From: Pseudomonas grandcourensis
Lineage (GTDB): Bacteria; Pseudomonadota; Gammaproteobacteria; Pseudomonadales; Pseudomonadaceae
Direction: 5' to 3'
Assembly: GCF_039909015.1 (NCBI RefSeq)
Contig: NZ_CP150919.1
Coordinates: 2,828,501-2,892,500 of the forward strand
Length of the DNA: 64,000 nucleotides
In this document: positions 9,259-17,900 of the stretch, piece by piece
Layout: each line of letters starts with the position of its first letter
How positions within the stretch are numbered: position 1 is the first letter of the stretch
Translations under genes and position numbers: made by a program
Notes under the pieces: model-generated
What the model was told of the DNA's origin: nothing
Seen by the model: the letters and a program-made list of their open reading frames with translations, nothing else
Databases searched by the model: none

Positions 9259-9309
9259 TATCTCGGCGTTTTTGCCACCGCTATCGCGAGCAGGCGCCTC
9301 GGTCTTGAA

Positions 9310-9975
9310 TCAACGCCGCAGATAAGACCCGAAATCAATATCCCCGGCACTCAGGATCGCCTGCACCCGGTTGTGCACGTTGAGTTTGCGCAGGATCGCC
9401 GAGACGTGGGCCTTGACCGTGGTCTCGGCGATTTCCAGGGTGTAGGCGATCTGCTTGTTCGATTCGCCCTTGGTCATGCGTTCCAGCACCTGCAGTTGCT
9501 TGCGGGTCAGGGCCTGGAGCAGCTCGGGCGGGAAGCTCGGGGTGTCGTTCATCCGCCGGTGGGTGCTGCTTTTGCCGGTGCGGATGATGTCCGGAGGCAG
9601 GTAGACATTGCCATTGAGAATCTGCTGGATCGCATCGGTCATCTGGGCGCGGGGTGACGACTTGGTGATGAAGCCCACTGCACCGTAGGTGATGGCTTGC
9701 AGCACGATCTGTTTGTCCTGCTCGGCGGAGACAATCACCACCGGAATGGTCGGCGCTTCGTTACGCAGGTTGATCAGGCCATTGAGCCCGTGCATGCCGG
9801 GCATGTTCAGGTCGAGCAGGATCAGGTCCAGGTCGTCGTGTTCCTGGGTCAGGGCCAGGGCGCTGTCCAGGTCGGCGGTTTCCATCACTTCGCTGCCGGC
9901 AAAACCGTCGCTGATGACGTTGTGAATGGCTTCGCGAAACAGCGGGTGATCGTCGGCAATCAGGATTTTGTACAT
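9310..9975 (-). CDS. agmR: LuxR-type response regulator AgmR/ErbR (PedR1)
   Basis: A 221-residue NarL/FixJ-type regulator: receiver domain at about residues 1-120 with acidic pocket ADDH, phospho-acceptor Asp55 in LLDLNMPG and conserved Lys in GFITKSS, then a GerE/LuxR helix-turn-helix at about 150-215 ([20 protein letters not shown]). Sequence and position match AgmR/ErbR of P. aeruginosa and PedR1 of P. putida, which activates PQQ synthesis and alcohol-oxidation genes. It is convergent with the hybrid kinase and lies 56 bp downstream of the CXXCW gene, so it may share that transcript. Confidence 0.92.
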   Translation of the reverse strand: MYKILIADDHPLFREAIHNVISDGFAGSEVMETADLDSALALTQEHDDLDLILLDLNMPGMHGLNGLINLRNEAPTIPVVIVSAEQDKQIVLQAITYGAVGFITKSSPRAQMTDAIQQILNGNVYLPPDIIRTGKSSTHRRMNDTPSFPPELLQALTRKQLQVLERMTKGESNKQIAYTLEIAETTVKAHVSAILRKLNVHNRVQAILSAGDIDFGSYLRR

Positions 9976-10031
9976 GGCCTTTCACCTCATTATTTTGATT
10001 ATGGTGTGGCAACAACACGCACGCGTAAAGC

Positions 10032-10589
10032 TCAGGGAAAGGGTTCGGGCCGGGCTGGCGAAACCGGCAGGTTGGCCGCTTGCCAGGCGTCCAGGCCATC
10101 GCGATACCAATACAGAGTCTTATAACCCATGGTGGCTGCGCGCTTGACCGCATTCCAGCTCAGCCAGCAGTCGGAGCGGCAATAGAAGACCAGCGGTTGC
10201 GTCGGGTCGCCGGCGGTCAGCTTTTGAAGGTTGGCTGCGAAATAGTCCTGCCATTGCGGCGTCAGGTCGCCATCCCCGGTATTGGCCAGCCAATGGCTGC
10301 CGGGCAGGTTTTCATGGGGTTGGTCTTCGATGAATTGCCCTTGCAGCCACTGACGGCGGTAGACGTCGATCAGCACCGGGCGCGGGGTTTGGCTGAGCAG
10401 GGTTTGCAGGGCGGGGGTGTCGATGATGGTTGCGCCTTGCAGCTTGTCGGGCGTCGGGCTGCGGTACAGGCCGATGCGGTAGCCATCGGCGGAGAACAGC
10501 GCTGTGTCGGCCTGCGCAGTACTCAGCAGCAGGCCCAGGGACAGGGCGGCGAGAGCAGGGCGCAACAGGCAACGTCGGGCACGTGGCAT
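10032..10589 (-). CDS. PQQ-dependent catabolism-associated CXXCW protein
   Basis: A 185-residue secreted protein with a signal peptide (cleavage after STAQA, about residue 27) and a rhodanese-like fold. The diagnostic CRSDCWLSW carries the CXXCW motif that names the family (TIGR03865), found only in genomes with PQQ-dependent alcohol catabolism. The biochemical role is unknown; a periplasmic thiol or sulfur-transfer role supporting the dehydrogenase is possible. It sits between the PedC permease and AgmR in the usual order. Confidence 0.88.
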   Translation of the reverse strand: MPRARRCLLRPALAALSLGLLLSTAQADTALFSADGYRIGLYRSPTPDKLQGATIIDTPALQTLLSQTPRPVLIDVYRRQWLQGQFIEDQPHENLPGSHWLANTGDGDLTPQWQDYFAANLQKLTAGDPTQPLVFYCRSDCWLSWNAVKRAATMGYKTLYWYRDGLDAWQAANLPVSPARPEPFP

Positions 10590-10716
10590 GGGTCAGGTCC
10601 TTATAGTTATGGACCTATTACATGCCAGTCGGGGGGCGTTGGGAATGCGACGATAGACAGGGAAACCAGTACTAAAGTAGTAATTTCATCCAGTTCAATG
10701 AAGCTCCCCTGTGTTG

Positions 10717-11508
10717 TCAGTTGGCTTTGCGCAAGGCCGCATGCTGCGGGTTGAAGGTCAGCACGGCGAGCAACGCAAACAACAGCGTCAGCCCCGTGCA
10801 CACCACCAGCGCCAGCGGATTGAAGCGTTCATACAGGGCGAAACGCACCAGCTCCACTGCGTGGGTGAATGGGTTCACCGCACACAGCCAACACAGCCAC
10901 TCGCTGGCCTCGCGCATCTTCCACAGCGGATACAACGCCGAAGACAGGAAAAACAGCGGGAAGATCACGAAATTCATCACCCCGGCAAAGTTCTCCAGCT
11001 GGCGGATCGCGTTCGACAGCAGCAGGCCCAGGGCGCTGAGCATCAACGCCACCAGCAGCAGGGCCGGCAACGCCAATAACAGGCCCATGGCCGGTGGCTG
11101 CACGCCGTAGACCCAGGCAATCGCCAGGAACGCATACACCTGCAACAGCGAAATCAGCGAGGTGGCCAACAGTTTGCTGCACAGCAGAAAGGTGCGGGGC
11201 AGGGGGCTGGTCAGCAGCACGCGCATGCTGCCCATCTCGCGGTCGTAGACCATCGACAGTGAGCCCTGCATGCCGTTGAACAGCAGGATCATGCAGGCCA
11301 GGCCGGGGATGATGTAGACCTCGTACGGGATGTAGGTGTCGTAGGGTTCGATGATCGCGATCCCCAGCGCTGCGCGAAAACCGGCGGCGAACACCAGCAG
11401 CCACAGCAGCGGCCGCACCAGGGCGCTGAGAAACCGCGTGCGTTGCAGCACAAAGCGCAGCCATTCGCGCAGCACGATGCCGCTAAAGCATTGCCAGTAA
11501 GCGTTCAT
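10717..11508 (-). CDS. pedC: ABC-2 type permease PedC
   Basis: A 263-residue inner-membrane protein with about six hydrophobic helices and an ABC-2 permease pattern (IIPGLACMILLFNGMQGSLS; MGSMRVLLTSPLPR). It corresponds to the permease of the PQQ-dependent alcohol dehydrogenase-associated ABC system (TIGR03861), first described for phenylethanol catabolism in P. putida. The start overlaps the ATPase stop by four bases, so the two are translationally coupled. The transported molecule is unknown; ABC-2 permeases usually export, so an efflux or protective role is as likely as substrate import. Confidence 0.9.
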   Translation of the reverse strand: MNAYWQCFSGIVLREWLRFVLQRTRFLSALVRPLLWLLVFAAGFRAALGIAIIEPYDTYIPYEVYIIPGLACMILLFNGMQGSLSMVYDREMGSMRVLLTSPLPRTFLLCSKLLATSLISLLQVYAFLAIAWVYGVQPPAMGLLLALPALLLVALMLSALGLLLSNAIRQLENFAGVMNFVIFPLFFLSSALYPLWKMREASEWLCWLCAVNPFTHAVELVRFALYERFNPLALVVCTGLTLLFALLAVLTFNPQHAALRKAN

Positions 11509-12236
11509 TGGGCAGCTCCTGATGTTGTCAGGCGGGTGAAGGCCGAACCGAGGTCACCGCCGTGTTCCAGGCTCAGGGCATCGGCCTGCCCACTGGCCAC
11601 CAACCGGCCTTGATGCAGAATCAGCAAGTCATCGCTGGGCTGTACTTCGTCGAGCAAATGGGTGGTCCAGAGCACGCTGATGCGCTCTTCGCGACACAGG
11701 CTGCGGATGTGCTGGTTGAGCGCCAGGCGACTCGCCGGGTCGAGGCCGACACTGGCTTCGTCGAGCAGCAACAGGCGCGGCTCATGCAACAGGGCACGGG
11801 CAATTTCCACCCGGCGACGATGGCCGCCATTGAGCTCGCGCACCCGTTCGCGGCGGCGGTCGGTCAGGGCCTGGCGGGCCAGTTCGGCGTCGACCCGAAG
11901 GTCGGTCTGACGCCGGGACAGGCCATGCAATGCAGCGTGATAACGCAGGTTCTGCTCGACGCTGAGGTCCAGGTCCAGGGTGCTTTGCTGGAACACCACG
12001 CCCAATTGCCTGAGTGCCGGGCGTGCCGCGCTGCGCAATGAATTGCCACCGACGCGGATCTCGCCTTGCTGCAGATCATAGAGCCGGGTCAGCAGGGCAA
12101 TCAGGGTCGACTTGCCCGCGCCGTTGGGTCCCAGCAGCGCGGCGAAACGCCCGGGCTCCAGGCCGAAACTCACTTTGCGCAAGGCCTCTCGGGCGCCGTA
12201 GGCAAAGCTCAGGTCACTGACTTCAAGGGCGTTCAT
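11505..12236 (-). CDS. pedB: ABC transporter ATP-binding protein PedB
   Basis: A 243-residue nucleotide-binding subunit with Walker A LLGPNGAGKST (about residues 34-44), Q-loop VVFQQS, Walker B LLLLDEASVGLD and H-loop WTTHLLDE. The ABC signature is LNGGHRRRVE, in which the usual Ser-Gly-Gly-Gln is replaced by Asn-Gly-Gly-His, as is often seen in ABC-2 type ATPases. The frame is open upstream to 12755, but ATG 12236 overlaps the upstream gene's stop by four bases and starts the conserved domain, so it is chosen. It pairs with PedC. Confidence 0.92.
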   Translation of the reverse strand: MNALEVSDLSFAYGAREALRKVSFGLEPGRFAALLGPNGAGKSTLIALLTRLYDLQQGEIRVGGNSLRSAARPALRQLGVVFQQSTLDLDLSVEQNLRYHAALHGLSRRQTDLRVDAELARQALTDRRRERVRELNGGHRRRVEIARALLHEPRLLLLDEASVGLDPASRLALNQHIRSLCREERISVLWTTHLLDEVQPSDDLLILHQGRLVASGQADALSLEHGGDLGSAFTRLTTSGAAQ

Positions 12237-13192
12237 GGTGTCACCACCACGCCCCAGGGGTAGCGCCCGACCTTCACCGATTTGCTGACCTTGAGGCTGT
12301 CGACATCGATCACCGAGACATCGCCGCTGACGCCATTGGTGGCCAGCAACTGTTTCTGATCCGGGGTGAACGCCATCTGCCAGACCCGTCGACCCACCAG
12401 CAAGTAATCGAGAATCTCGAAGGTCTTGGCATCGATCACGGCCACATGGTTGGCCGGGCCGAGGGCGACGAAGCCGTACTTGCCATCGGCGCTGAGCTTG
12501 ATGCCGACGGGCTGGACCTTGTCGGGGTGCACGCCCTTGATCTGGAAGTTCAGGGTCTTGAGCACGGTGCGGCTGGCTACATCGAGAATGGTCACGGTGC
12601 CGCCGATTTCCGCCGAGGCCCAGAGCTGGGCGCCATCGGGGGAGAACTCGACGAAGCGCGGGCGCTGGTCCACCAGGGTGCTGTCGGCCAGGGTCTGGGT
12701 GCCGGTGTCGATCCAGTGCAGCATGTTGGTGGTCTCGCTGGTGTTGACCGCCCACTTGCCGTCAGGGCTGACGGCCATGCCTTCAGGTTCGACGCCGACG
12801 TTGATCTGGCCGAGCACCTTGGAAGTCTCGGTGTCGATCACCGTGACCAGCGCATCGTCTTCGTTGGAGACGTACAACCAGCGATTGTTCGGGTGCAGGG
12901 CGAATTGCTCGGGGTCTTTGCCCGAGGGCAACTCCTTGATGATCTTGCGCGTGGCCACGTCCATCACCTGGACCCGGTCCGAGTCACTGGCGCAGATGTA
13001 CAGCAGCTTGCTGTCATGGGACAGCAGCAGGCCGCGTGGGCGCTGGCCGACGGGCAGGGTGTCGGTGACTTGCAGGGTCTGCAGGTCGATCAGGCTCAGG
13101 CTGTTGTCCTTTTCGTTGGAGACCCAGGCAGTGCTGGCAACGGCATGGCCAGCGGCGAGCAGCATGATGCAAGAGAGCAGGGTGCGGCGCAT
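12233..13192 (-). CDS. pedA: Periplasmic YVTN beta-propeller protein of the PQQ alcohol system
   Basis: A 319-residue protein with a signal peptide (AVASTA, about residue 20) and about seven repeats of the YVTN type, each with a turn such as PDGKWAVNTS, PDGAQLWASA or ADGKYGFVAL. It matches the PQQ-dependent catabolism-associated beta-propeller family (TIGR03866). These proteins are always encoded with the PedB/PedC ABC genes, but their role is not settled; the propeller may bind a ligand or chaperone the dehydrogenase. The stop overlaps the pedB start by four bases. Symbol follows P. putida usage and is less certain than the family call. Confidence 0.85.
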   Translation of the reverse strand: MRRTLLSCIMLLAAGHAVASTAWVSNEKDNSLSLIDLQTLQVTDTLPVGQRPRGLLLSHDSKLLYICASDSDRVQVMDVATRKIIKELPSGKDPEQFALHPNNRWLYVSNEDDALVTVIDTETSKVLGQINVGVEPEGMAVSPDGKWAVNTSETTNMLHWIDTGTQTLADSTLVDQRPRFVEFSPDGAQLWASAEIGGTVTILDVASRTVLKTLNFQIKGVHPDKVQPVGIKLSADGKYGFVALGPANHVAVIDAKTFEILDYLLVGRRVWQMAFTPDQKQLLATNGVSGDVSVIDVDSLKVSKSVKVGRYPWGVVVTP

Positions 13193-13222
13193 GGCGGATT
13201 CCTTGTTGTTGTGATGATCGGA

Positions 13223-14407
13223 TCAGGGAAAACGGCAGCTGACCTCGGGTTTGTCGTAGCCCAGGCTGTCCATCTCGTTGAACGGGTGCAAAAAGCCATC
13301 CTGGGGTGAGGTGCTGACCAGCGCCCGTGGCTGGACGATGGGAATCGGCTGGCGCAACTGGCCGTTCCACGGCCGGTAGCTGAGCTTGCGGCCCTTGAAA
13401 CCGTCGAGGGGCAACTGGTCGCTGATTTCCAGCGTACGGATCGCCATCGGCTCGGCCTGGCGCAGTTTGCTCACGGCGCTGGCGATACTGCGCACGGCCA
13501 TCCAGGCGGCGAAATCGCGGTCATTCATCCAGCGCCCGGTCAGGGCTTCGAAGCGTTTTTGCAGCTGCGCGGCGCCGTAGGTTTCCACGGTCTTGTGCCA
13601 GCCCACCGGGGTCAGGCCCTGAGTGCCGGCGACCGGGCGCGGGTACCAGGTCTGATAGGGCACGTATTCACCGAAGTCGCCGCGTTCATCGGCCACCAGT
13701 ACCACGTCGTACTCGGCGGTCTGGGTGAACAGCGGCATATCCGCCTGGGCGCTGCGGCGTTGGTCGTTATCGAAGCTCCAGGTTTTTTCCGCCACCAGTT
13801 GCAAGCCGAAGCGCTTGGCCCCGCGGCGCAGGGCGGCGGCATAGGCTTGATCGTCCGGCGTCGGGCCGACAATCAGCAGCGCCCGCTGCCATTTGCGCAG
13901 CACCAGAAACTGCGCCAGTGCATCGGCGAGCATCGCCCGGCTCGGCAAGGTGTGCAGCACATTCGCCAGGCAATCGGTGGTGCGCAGGCTGTCATCGGGG
14001 CTACCGGCGTTGAACAGCAAACTGTCGGGCAGCGCCGCACTCAATTGGCGCAGGCTGGTGGCGGGGGCATTCACCACAAACAGGCGCAGGCCTTGCTCAT
14101 GCTGCACCTTTGCCGCTTCGAGCAAGGCCTCGGGGCTGTCAACACTGGCGCTGACCAGGCTGTAGCTGTGGTTGAGAAAGCGCCCGGTGCTGTTGCTGTC
14201 AGTGATCGCCAGTTCAGCGCCGCGCAGCCCGGCATCGCTGGGCTCCGGGATGACGTTCGACAGCAACGGGCCGGGGTCGGGGCGATAACCCAGGTAGCCG
14301 ATCCGCACCTGCAAGGGCGCATCGGCGGCCTGGCTCTGGGTGGCCAGGCCGGCGGCGCAGGCAATCGCCAGCAGGTAGATCAGGGCGTAAGGGATGAGCG
14401 GGCGCAT
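13223..14407 (-). CDS. ABC substrate-binding protein of the PQQ-ADH system
   Basis: A 394-residue periplasmic protein with a signal peptide (cleavage about residue 27, SQAADA) and a type I (leucine-binding-like) periplasmic binding fold: RIGYLGYRPDPGP at the mature N-terminus and branched-chain-type segments such as GLRGAELAI. It fits the binding component recorded with PQQ-dependent alcohol dehydrogenases (TIGR03863). Start ATG 14407 is chosen over upstream in-frame codons because GGAG lies 7 bases before it. It is the first gene of the leftward PedABC operon and is divergent from cytochrome PedF; the 210-bp gap should hold both promoters. Confidence 0.87.
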   Translation of the reverse strand: MRPLIPYALIYLLAIACAAGLATQSQAADAPLQVRIGYLGYRPDPGPLLSNVIPEPSDAGLRGAELAITDSNSTGRFLNHSYSLVSASVDSPEALLEAAKVQHEQGLRLFVVNAPATSLRQLSAALPDSLLFNAGSPDDSLRTTDCLANVLHTLPSRAMLADALAQFLVLRKWQRALLIVGPTPDDQAYAAALRRGAKRFGLQLVAEKTWSFDNDQRRSAQADMPLFTQTAEYDVVLVADERGDFGEYVPYQTWYPRPVAGTQGLTPVGWHKTVETYGAAQLQKRFEALTGRWMNDRDFAAWMAVRSIASAVSKLRQAEPMAIRTLEISDQLPLDGFKGRKLSYRPWNGQLRQPIPIVQPRALVSTSPQDGFLHPFNEMDSLGYDKPEVSCRFP

Positions 14408-14501
14408 AGGGCACTCCATTACAGGTAGCGCCAGCTTAAGTAGCCCGTGAGGTTGAGGAAATATGCAGAAAGTACCGGTGGTGTCCATCCAGCGCCTTAC
14501 T

Positions 14502-14511
14502 ACCAAGGGAC
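14502..14511 (+). promoter_or_regulatory. ACCAAGGGAC element upstream of pedF
   Basis: This copy lies 106 bp before the pedF start and about 94 bp before the divergent binding-protein start. Extended by four bases (TACCAAGGGACTAG) it is nearly identical to the copy upstream of pedH at 17779-17792. Together with copies upstream of the aldehyde dehydrogenase, pqqA and, more weakly, ercA, it defines a repeated upstream element. A LuxR-type activator such as AgmR is the likely binder; this is inferred. Confidence 0.5.
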
Positions 14512-14617
14512 TAGGTGGCGACCACCAAAGCAGCATGGGGCGAGTGCAATGCCGTTTCTAAGATAGCTGCCATAGCCTCTGCCAAGAGGTTTTGCGTGCA
14601 ATCCAGAGGGCATAACA

Positions 14618-15079
14618 ATGACAACAAAACGCAACGCCTTGCTCGTGACCGGGCTATTGGCCAGTTTGATCAGCGCAGGTTCCGTCTGGGCCCACGGCAA
14701 CGTGGTCCCACAAGCCGTGGCCACCCCGGGGCTGACCCCGATCAAGGACGCCGGTGTGCAACTCGATGCCGATGGCTGGGCCGCGGTGAACCCGTATCGT
14801 ACCGCTCCAGAACATGACAAGGCGGTGGAGATCGGCGCCTCGGCCTACAACCAGAACTGCGCGGCCTGTCACGGCCTGGAAGCCAAGTCCGGCGGCATCG
14901 CCCCAGACTTGCGCATGCTTGATGTCGGCGAGTCGGGCGATGAGTGGTTCGTCGAGCGTGTCCGCCATGGCGCGGTGCGCGACGGTCGGGTGTACATGCC
15001 GAAGATGGCCGACTACCTGAGCCAGGAGGCCCTGTGGGCGGTGCGCACTTATCTGGACACTGTGCGCGTCGAGGAGTGA
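14618..15079 (+). CDS. pedF: Cytochrome c550 PedF
   Basis: A 153-residue periplasmic cytochrome with a signal peptide (cleavage after GSVWA, about residue 24). The single haem-binding motif CAACH is in NQNCAACHGLEAKS (about residues 82-86), and an axial Met is expected in RVYMPKMADYL. It matches the cytochrome c-550 PedF family that takes electrons from quinoprotein alcohol dehydrogenases. It is the first gene of the rightward unit that continues with the binding-protein-like, SoxYZ-like and MBL genes at gaps of 3-46 bp. Confidence 0.92.
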   Translation: MTTKRNALLVTGLLASLISAGSVWAHGNVVPQAVATPGLTPIKDAGVQLDADGWAAVNPYRTAPEHDKAVEIGASAYNQNCAACHGLEAKSGGIAPDLRMLDVGESGDEWFVERVRHGAVRDGRVYMPKMADYLSQEALWAVRTYLDTVRVEE

Positions 15080-15082
15080 CCC

Positions 15083-15958
15083 ATGCGCCTGCTCGCGGTG
15101 TTGATCAGCGCTCTGTGGCTGTGCTGCCAGGCGGCGCAGGCGCAGGTTCGCAACTACGACGAAATGATCGCCGCCGGGGAGCTGAAGGTGGCGGTCTACA
15201 AGGACTTCGCCCCCTACAGCTTTGAAAGCGCCGGCAAACCCCAGGGTGTCGATGTCGAACTCGCCGAGGCCCTGGCCAGGGCGCTCGGCGTGCGCCTGAC
15301 ACTGATCTGGGCACCGGCCGGGGAAAGGCTCGACGACGACCTGCGCGACTACATCTGGCGTGCCAGTGCCTTGCACAACCAGCAACTGGCCGACCTGATG
15401 ATGCGCGTGCCCTACGACCGTGACTACGCGCAGAAGCGCAATGAGTTCGGCGAACTGGTCAACGGCCAAGTGGTGATGTTCGGTCCGTACCAGAACGAAC
15501 AATGGCAGGTTGCCTATGACCGCCGGCGGCTGGACAAGGTCGCCAGCGTCGCGGTGTTCGAGCATCACCCGATTGGTGTCGAAGTCGACAGCGTGCCGTC
15601 GTTCTACCTGACCTCGGTGTTCAACGGCATGCTCGCCGGCAAGACCCATCACTATCCCGGCGTGCCCCAGGCGTTTGCCGCGATGAAGGCCGGAGAGGTC
15701 GACGCGGTGATGGCCATGCGCGGCGAGATCGACTGGCAGGTCCATGAAGCGGCCGACCCGCAAGTGGCTCTGGCAGAAAATGCCTATCCGAACATGGGCA
15801 AGCAGCTCTGGGAAATCGGCATGGCGGTGCACGAAAGCAACCGTCAGCTGGCCTATGCCGTGGAAGAGGCGCTGGAAAGCCTGATCCGCGAGGGCTCGGT
15901 GAAGACCATCTACGGCCATTACGGCCTGCAATACGACGTGCCCGAGATGTATCAATAA
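15083..15958 (+). CDS. Quinoprotein dehydrogenase-associated periplasmic binding protein
   Basis: A 291-residue secreted protein of the type II periplasmic solute-binding fold, with a signal peptide ending near AAQAQ (about residue 21) and the family pattern LKVAVYKDFAPYSFES followed by GVDVELAEALARALG. It belongs to the group described as quinoprotein dehydrogenase-associated ABC substrate-binding proteins (TIGR03871), related to MxaJ/XoxJ. XoxJ-type proteins are thought to help mature or activate the lanthanide dehydrogenase. No transporter subunits are encoded next to it, which supports an accessory rather than transport role. Starts 3 bp after pedF. Confidence 0.88.
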   Translation: MRLLAVLISALWLCCQAAQAQVRNYDEMIAAGELKVAVYKDFAPYSFESAGKPQGVDVELAEALARALGVRLTLIWAPAGERLDDDLRDYIWRASALHNQQLADLMMRVPYDRDYAQKRNEFGELVNGQVVMFGPYQNEQWQVAYDRRRLDKVASVAVFEHHPIGVEVDSVPSFYLTSVFNGMLAGKTHHYPGVPQAFAAMKAGEVDAVMAMRGEIDWQVHEAADPQVALAENAYPNMGKQLWEIGMAVHESNRQLAYAVEEALESLIREGSVKTIYGHYGLQYDVPEMYQ

Positions 15959-15968
15959 GGAGCAGGCG

Positions 15969-16730
15969 ATGAAATGGCGAGGGAGTTGTCTGTTGGCCTG
16001 CTGGTTGAGCCTGGCGGCACAGGCTGGCGCTATCGATCCCGGTAAAGACCCGGTGCCATCGGTGATGTGGGCCTTCTATCACCAGCAGTTTCTCGGCAAT
16101 GCGCCGTTCGTTTTCGATGAGCGAGTCAAGTTGCTGGCGCCGCCGTTTGCCGAAGATGCCCGGCAGGTGCCGCTGGAAATCGACGCCCGGGCGTTCAAAG
16201 GCGAGGTGGTGAAAATCCTCGCCTGGGCAGAGCTGAACCCGTTGCCGAAAATCGTCGACTTCCAGCCGCTGAATTCGGTTTTGCCCTGGCTGTCGTTGCG
16301 CATTCGCATCGAACAGGCCACGCCCTTGCGCGCGGCGGTGTTGACCCGTGACGGGTTGTGGCATGTCGGTTCGACCCTGATCGACGCCGCAGGTGGCGGC
16401 TGCACCGCGCCGAGCGTGGTGCGGACTCAACCGGGCTGGGAGGAGCACATCGGCGAAGTGCTCGGCGGCCGCTATCCCCGGGGTGAATTCAGCCGTTTGC
16501 GATTGCAGGTGGCCCATCCCATGGACAACGGCATGGTCAGCGGCATTCCGGAATTCTTCATCAACCATGCCGAGCTGCGCGACCACAACGAGCAAGTGCT
16601 GGCCCGGCTGGAGCTGTTTCCCGCGGTCAGCGAAAACCCCAACCTGGCCTTCGACATCGAGGGGGCAGGGCAAACGCGCCTGCTGCTACGGGACAACAGC
16701 GGCAATGAGTTCGATGCGTCGATCCTCTGA
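15969..16730 (+). CDS. Quinoprotein dehydrogenase-associated SoxYZ-like carrier
   Basis: A 253-residue periplasmic protein with a signal peptide (AAQAGA, about residue 20). The N-terminal half resembles SoxY, including the swinging-arm-like GGGCTAPSV near residue 143, although the cysteine is internal rather than in the terminal GGCGG of true SoxY; the C-terminal half resembles SoxZ (HPMDNG, PEFFINH). It fits the SoxYZ-like carrier family restricted to quinoprotein systems (TIGR04557). Carrier chemistry is inferred. It is followed at once by an MBL hydrolase, with which it is thought to form a relay. Confidence 0.86.
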   Translation: MKWRGSCLLACWLSLAAQAGAIDPGKDPVPSVMWAFYHQQFLGNAPFVFDERVKLLAPPFAEDARQVPLEIDARAFKGEVVKILAWAELNPLPKIVDFQPLNSVLPWLSLRIRIEQATPLRAAVLTRDGLWHVGSTLIDAAGGGCTAPSVVRTQPGWEEHIGEVLGGRYPRGEFSRLRLQVAHPMDNGMVSGIPEFFINHAELRDHNEQVLARLELFPAVSENPNLAFDIEGAGQTRLLLRDNSGNEFDASIL

Positions 16731-16773
16731 CCCAAAGAAGCGTGACCCCAAGAAGCGTGACCCCAAGGAGCGT
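16729..16773 (+). repeat. Three 15-bp tandem repeats supplying the next gene's ribosome site
   Basis: Units GACCCAAAGAAGCGT (16729-16743), GACCCCAAGAAGCGT (16744-16758) and GACCCCAAGGAGCGT (16759-16773) run from the SoxYZ-like stop codon to four bases before the MBL start. Only the third unit has a true AAGGAG, spaced correctly for ATG 16777; the first two hold AAGAAG. This appears to be local duplication of a translation-initiation region. Confidence 0.9.
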
Positions 16774-16776
16774 GGC

Positions 16777-17715
16777 ATGCGCTGGATCCTGTTGATGGTG
16801 CTGAGCGTCAGTCTGCCGGCCCTGGCCGATCTCGAGTACTCACTCAAGCCCCGGCAGATCGCCCAGGACACCTGGCTGCTGGAAGGCAGCACCGATAATT
16901 TTGCCAAGGCCAACGGCGGCAATATCGTCAACACCGCGTTCATCGTCACCGAGCGCGGAGTGGTGGTGATCGACACCGGGCCGTCCCGGCGTTACGGCGA
17001 AGCGATGCGCAAGGCCATTGCCGCCACGACCGACAAGCCGGTGATCGAGGTCTTGCTGACCCATCACCACCCGGACCATGTGCTGGGTAATCAGGCCTTC
17101 AGCGACGTACCGATCGCTGCCTTGGCCGGCACCACCGAGCTGCTGCACCAGCAAGGCGATGCCATGGCCGAGAATATGTACCGCATGGTCGGCGACTGGA
17201 TGCGTGGCACCGAAGTGGTGCTGCCGACGCAGACGCTGACACCCGGCGTGAAAAGTTTTGGGAATCACGATCTGCGTCTGCTGAGCCTGGGTGGGCATAC
17301 GGGCGCGGATCTGGCTATTCTCGACCAGCAAACCGGCGTGTTGTTTGCCGGGGACCTGGTGTTTTATCAACGGGCCCTGACCACGCCCAACAGTCCGGGG
17401 CTGGCGGTGTGGCTGGCGGACATCGCGACCCTGCAAGGCTTGCCCTGGACGCAGGTCGTGCCGGGCCACGGGCCGGTGTCGAGCGATCCACAACCCTTCG
17501 AGCAGATGCACGATTACCTGACCTGGCTTGATCAGCTGATGCGCGACGGCGCCGCCAATGGCAGCGACATGGCCGAGATGATCCGCAGCCCCATCCCCGA
17601 ACGCTTCGCCGGGATCAACCTGAGCCGCTACGAACTGATCCGCAGCGTCAGTCATCTGTACCCGCGCTACGAGCGCGAGCGGATGACGCGGGTGGATTCC
17701 AACGCAAAAAAATGA
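16777..17715 (+). CDS. Quinoprotein relay system zinc metallohydrolase
   Basis: A 312-residue secreted MBL-fold protein with signal peptide (SLPALA, about residue 16). Zinc ligands are visible in LTHHHPDHVLG (His96, His98, Asp100, His101), LGGHTGAD, LFAGDLVF and VVPGHGPVSS. It matches the zinc metallohydrolase partner (TIGR04558-like) of the SoxYZ-like carrier in PQQ alcohol systems. The frame is open upstream to 16393, but the ATG at 16777 preceded by AAGGAG and followed by a signal peptide is the start. Physiological substrate unknown. Confidence 0.88.
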   Translation: MRWILLMVLSVSLPALADLEYSLKPRQIAQDTWLLEGSTDNFAKANGGNIVNTAFIVTERGVVVIDTGPSRRYGEAMRKAIAATTDKPVIEVLLTHHHPDHVLGNQAFSDVPIAALAGTTELLHQQGDAMAENMYRMVGDWMRGTEVVLPTQTLTPGVKSFGNHDLRLLSLGGHTGADLAILDQQTGVLFAGDLVFYQRALTTPNSPGLAVWLADIATLQGLPWTQVVPGHGPVSSDPQPFEQMHDYLTWLDQLMRDGAANGSDMAEMIRSPIPERFAGINLSRYELIRSVSHLYPRYERERMTRVDSNAKK

Positions 17716-17779
17716 GCAAACACAGCCCTCTGTGGGAGCGAGGGGGGTTCACAATCCTGCGTTTTCTCTCCCACCCTGT

Positions 17780-17789
17780 ACCAAGGAAC
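17780..17789 (+). promoter_or_regulatory. ACCAAGGAAC element upstream of pedH
   Basis: Located 111 bp before the pedH start in a 185-bp gap. The extended form TACCAAGGAACTAG differs at one position from the pedF copy (14501-14514). Its presence suggests pedH has its own promoter under the same activator rather than depending only on read-through from the pedF unit. Confidence 0.5.
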
Positions 17790-17900
17790 TAGCAATCTCC
17801 TCATTGCGGTCAATTGTTGCCAGGGCGGCGGCGCTCAAGAATCTGCTCCAGACCGGGAAAATTTTCCGGACATAACAAAAAATCCGCAGAGGAAGCCGTC

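Noticed and set aside
14501..14514. TACCAAGGGACTAG as a palindromic operator
   Set aside because: Only a weak partial dyad (CTACC/GGTGG) is present and it is not kept in the pedH copy; treated as a direct, oriented element instead.
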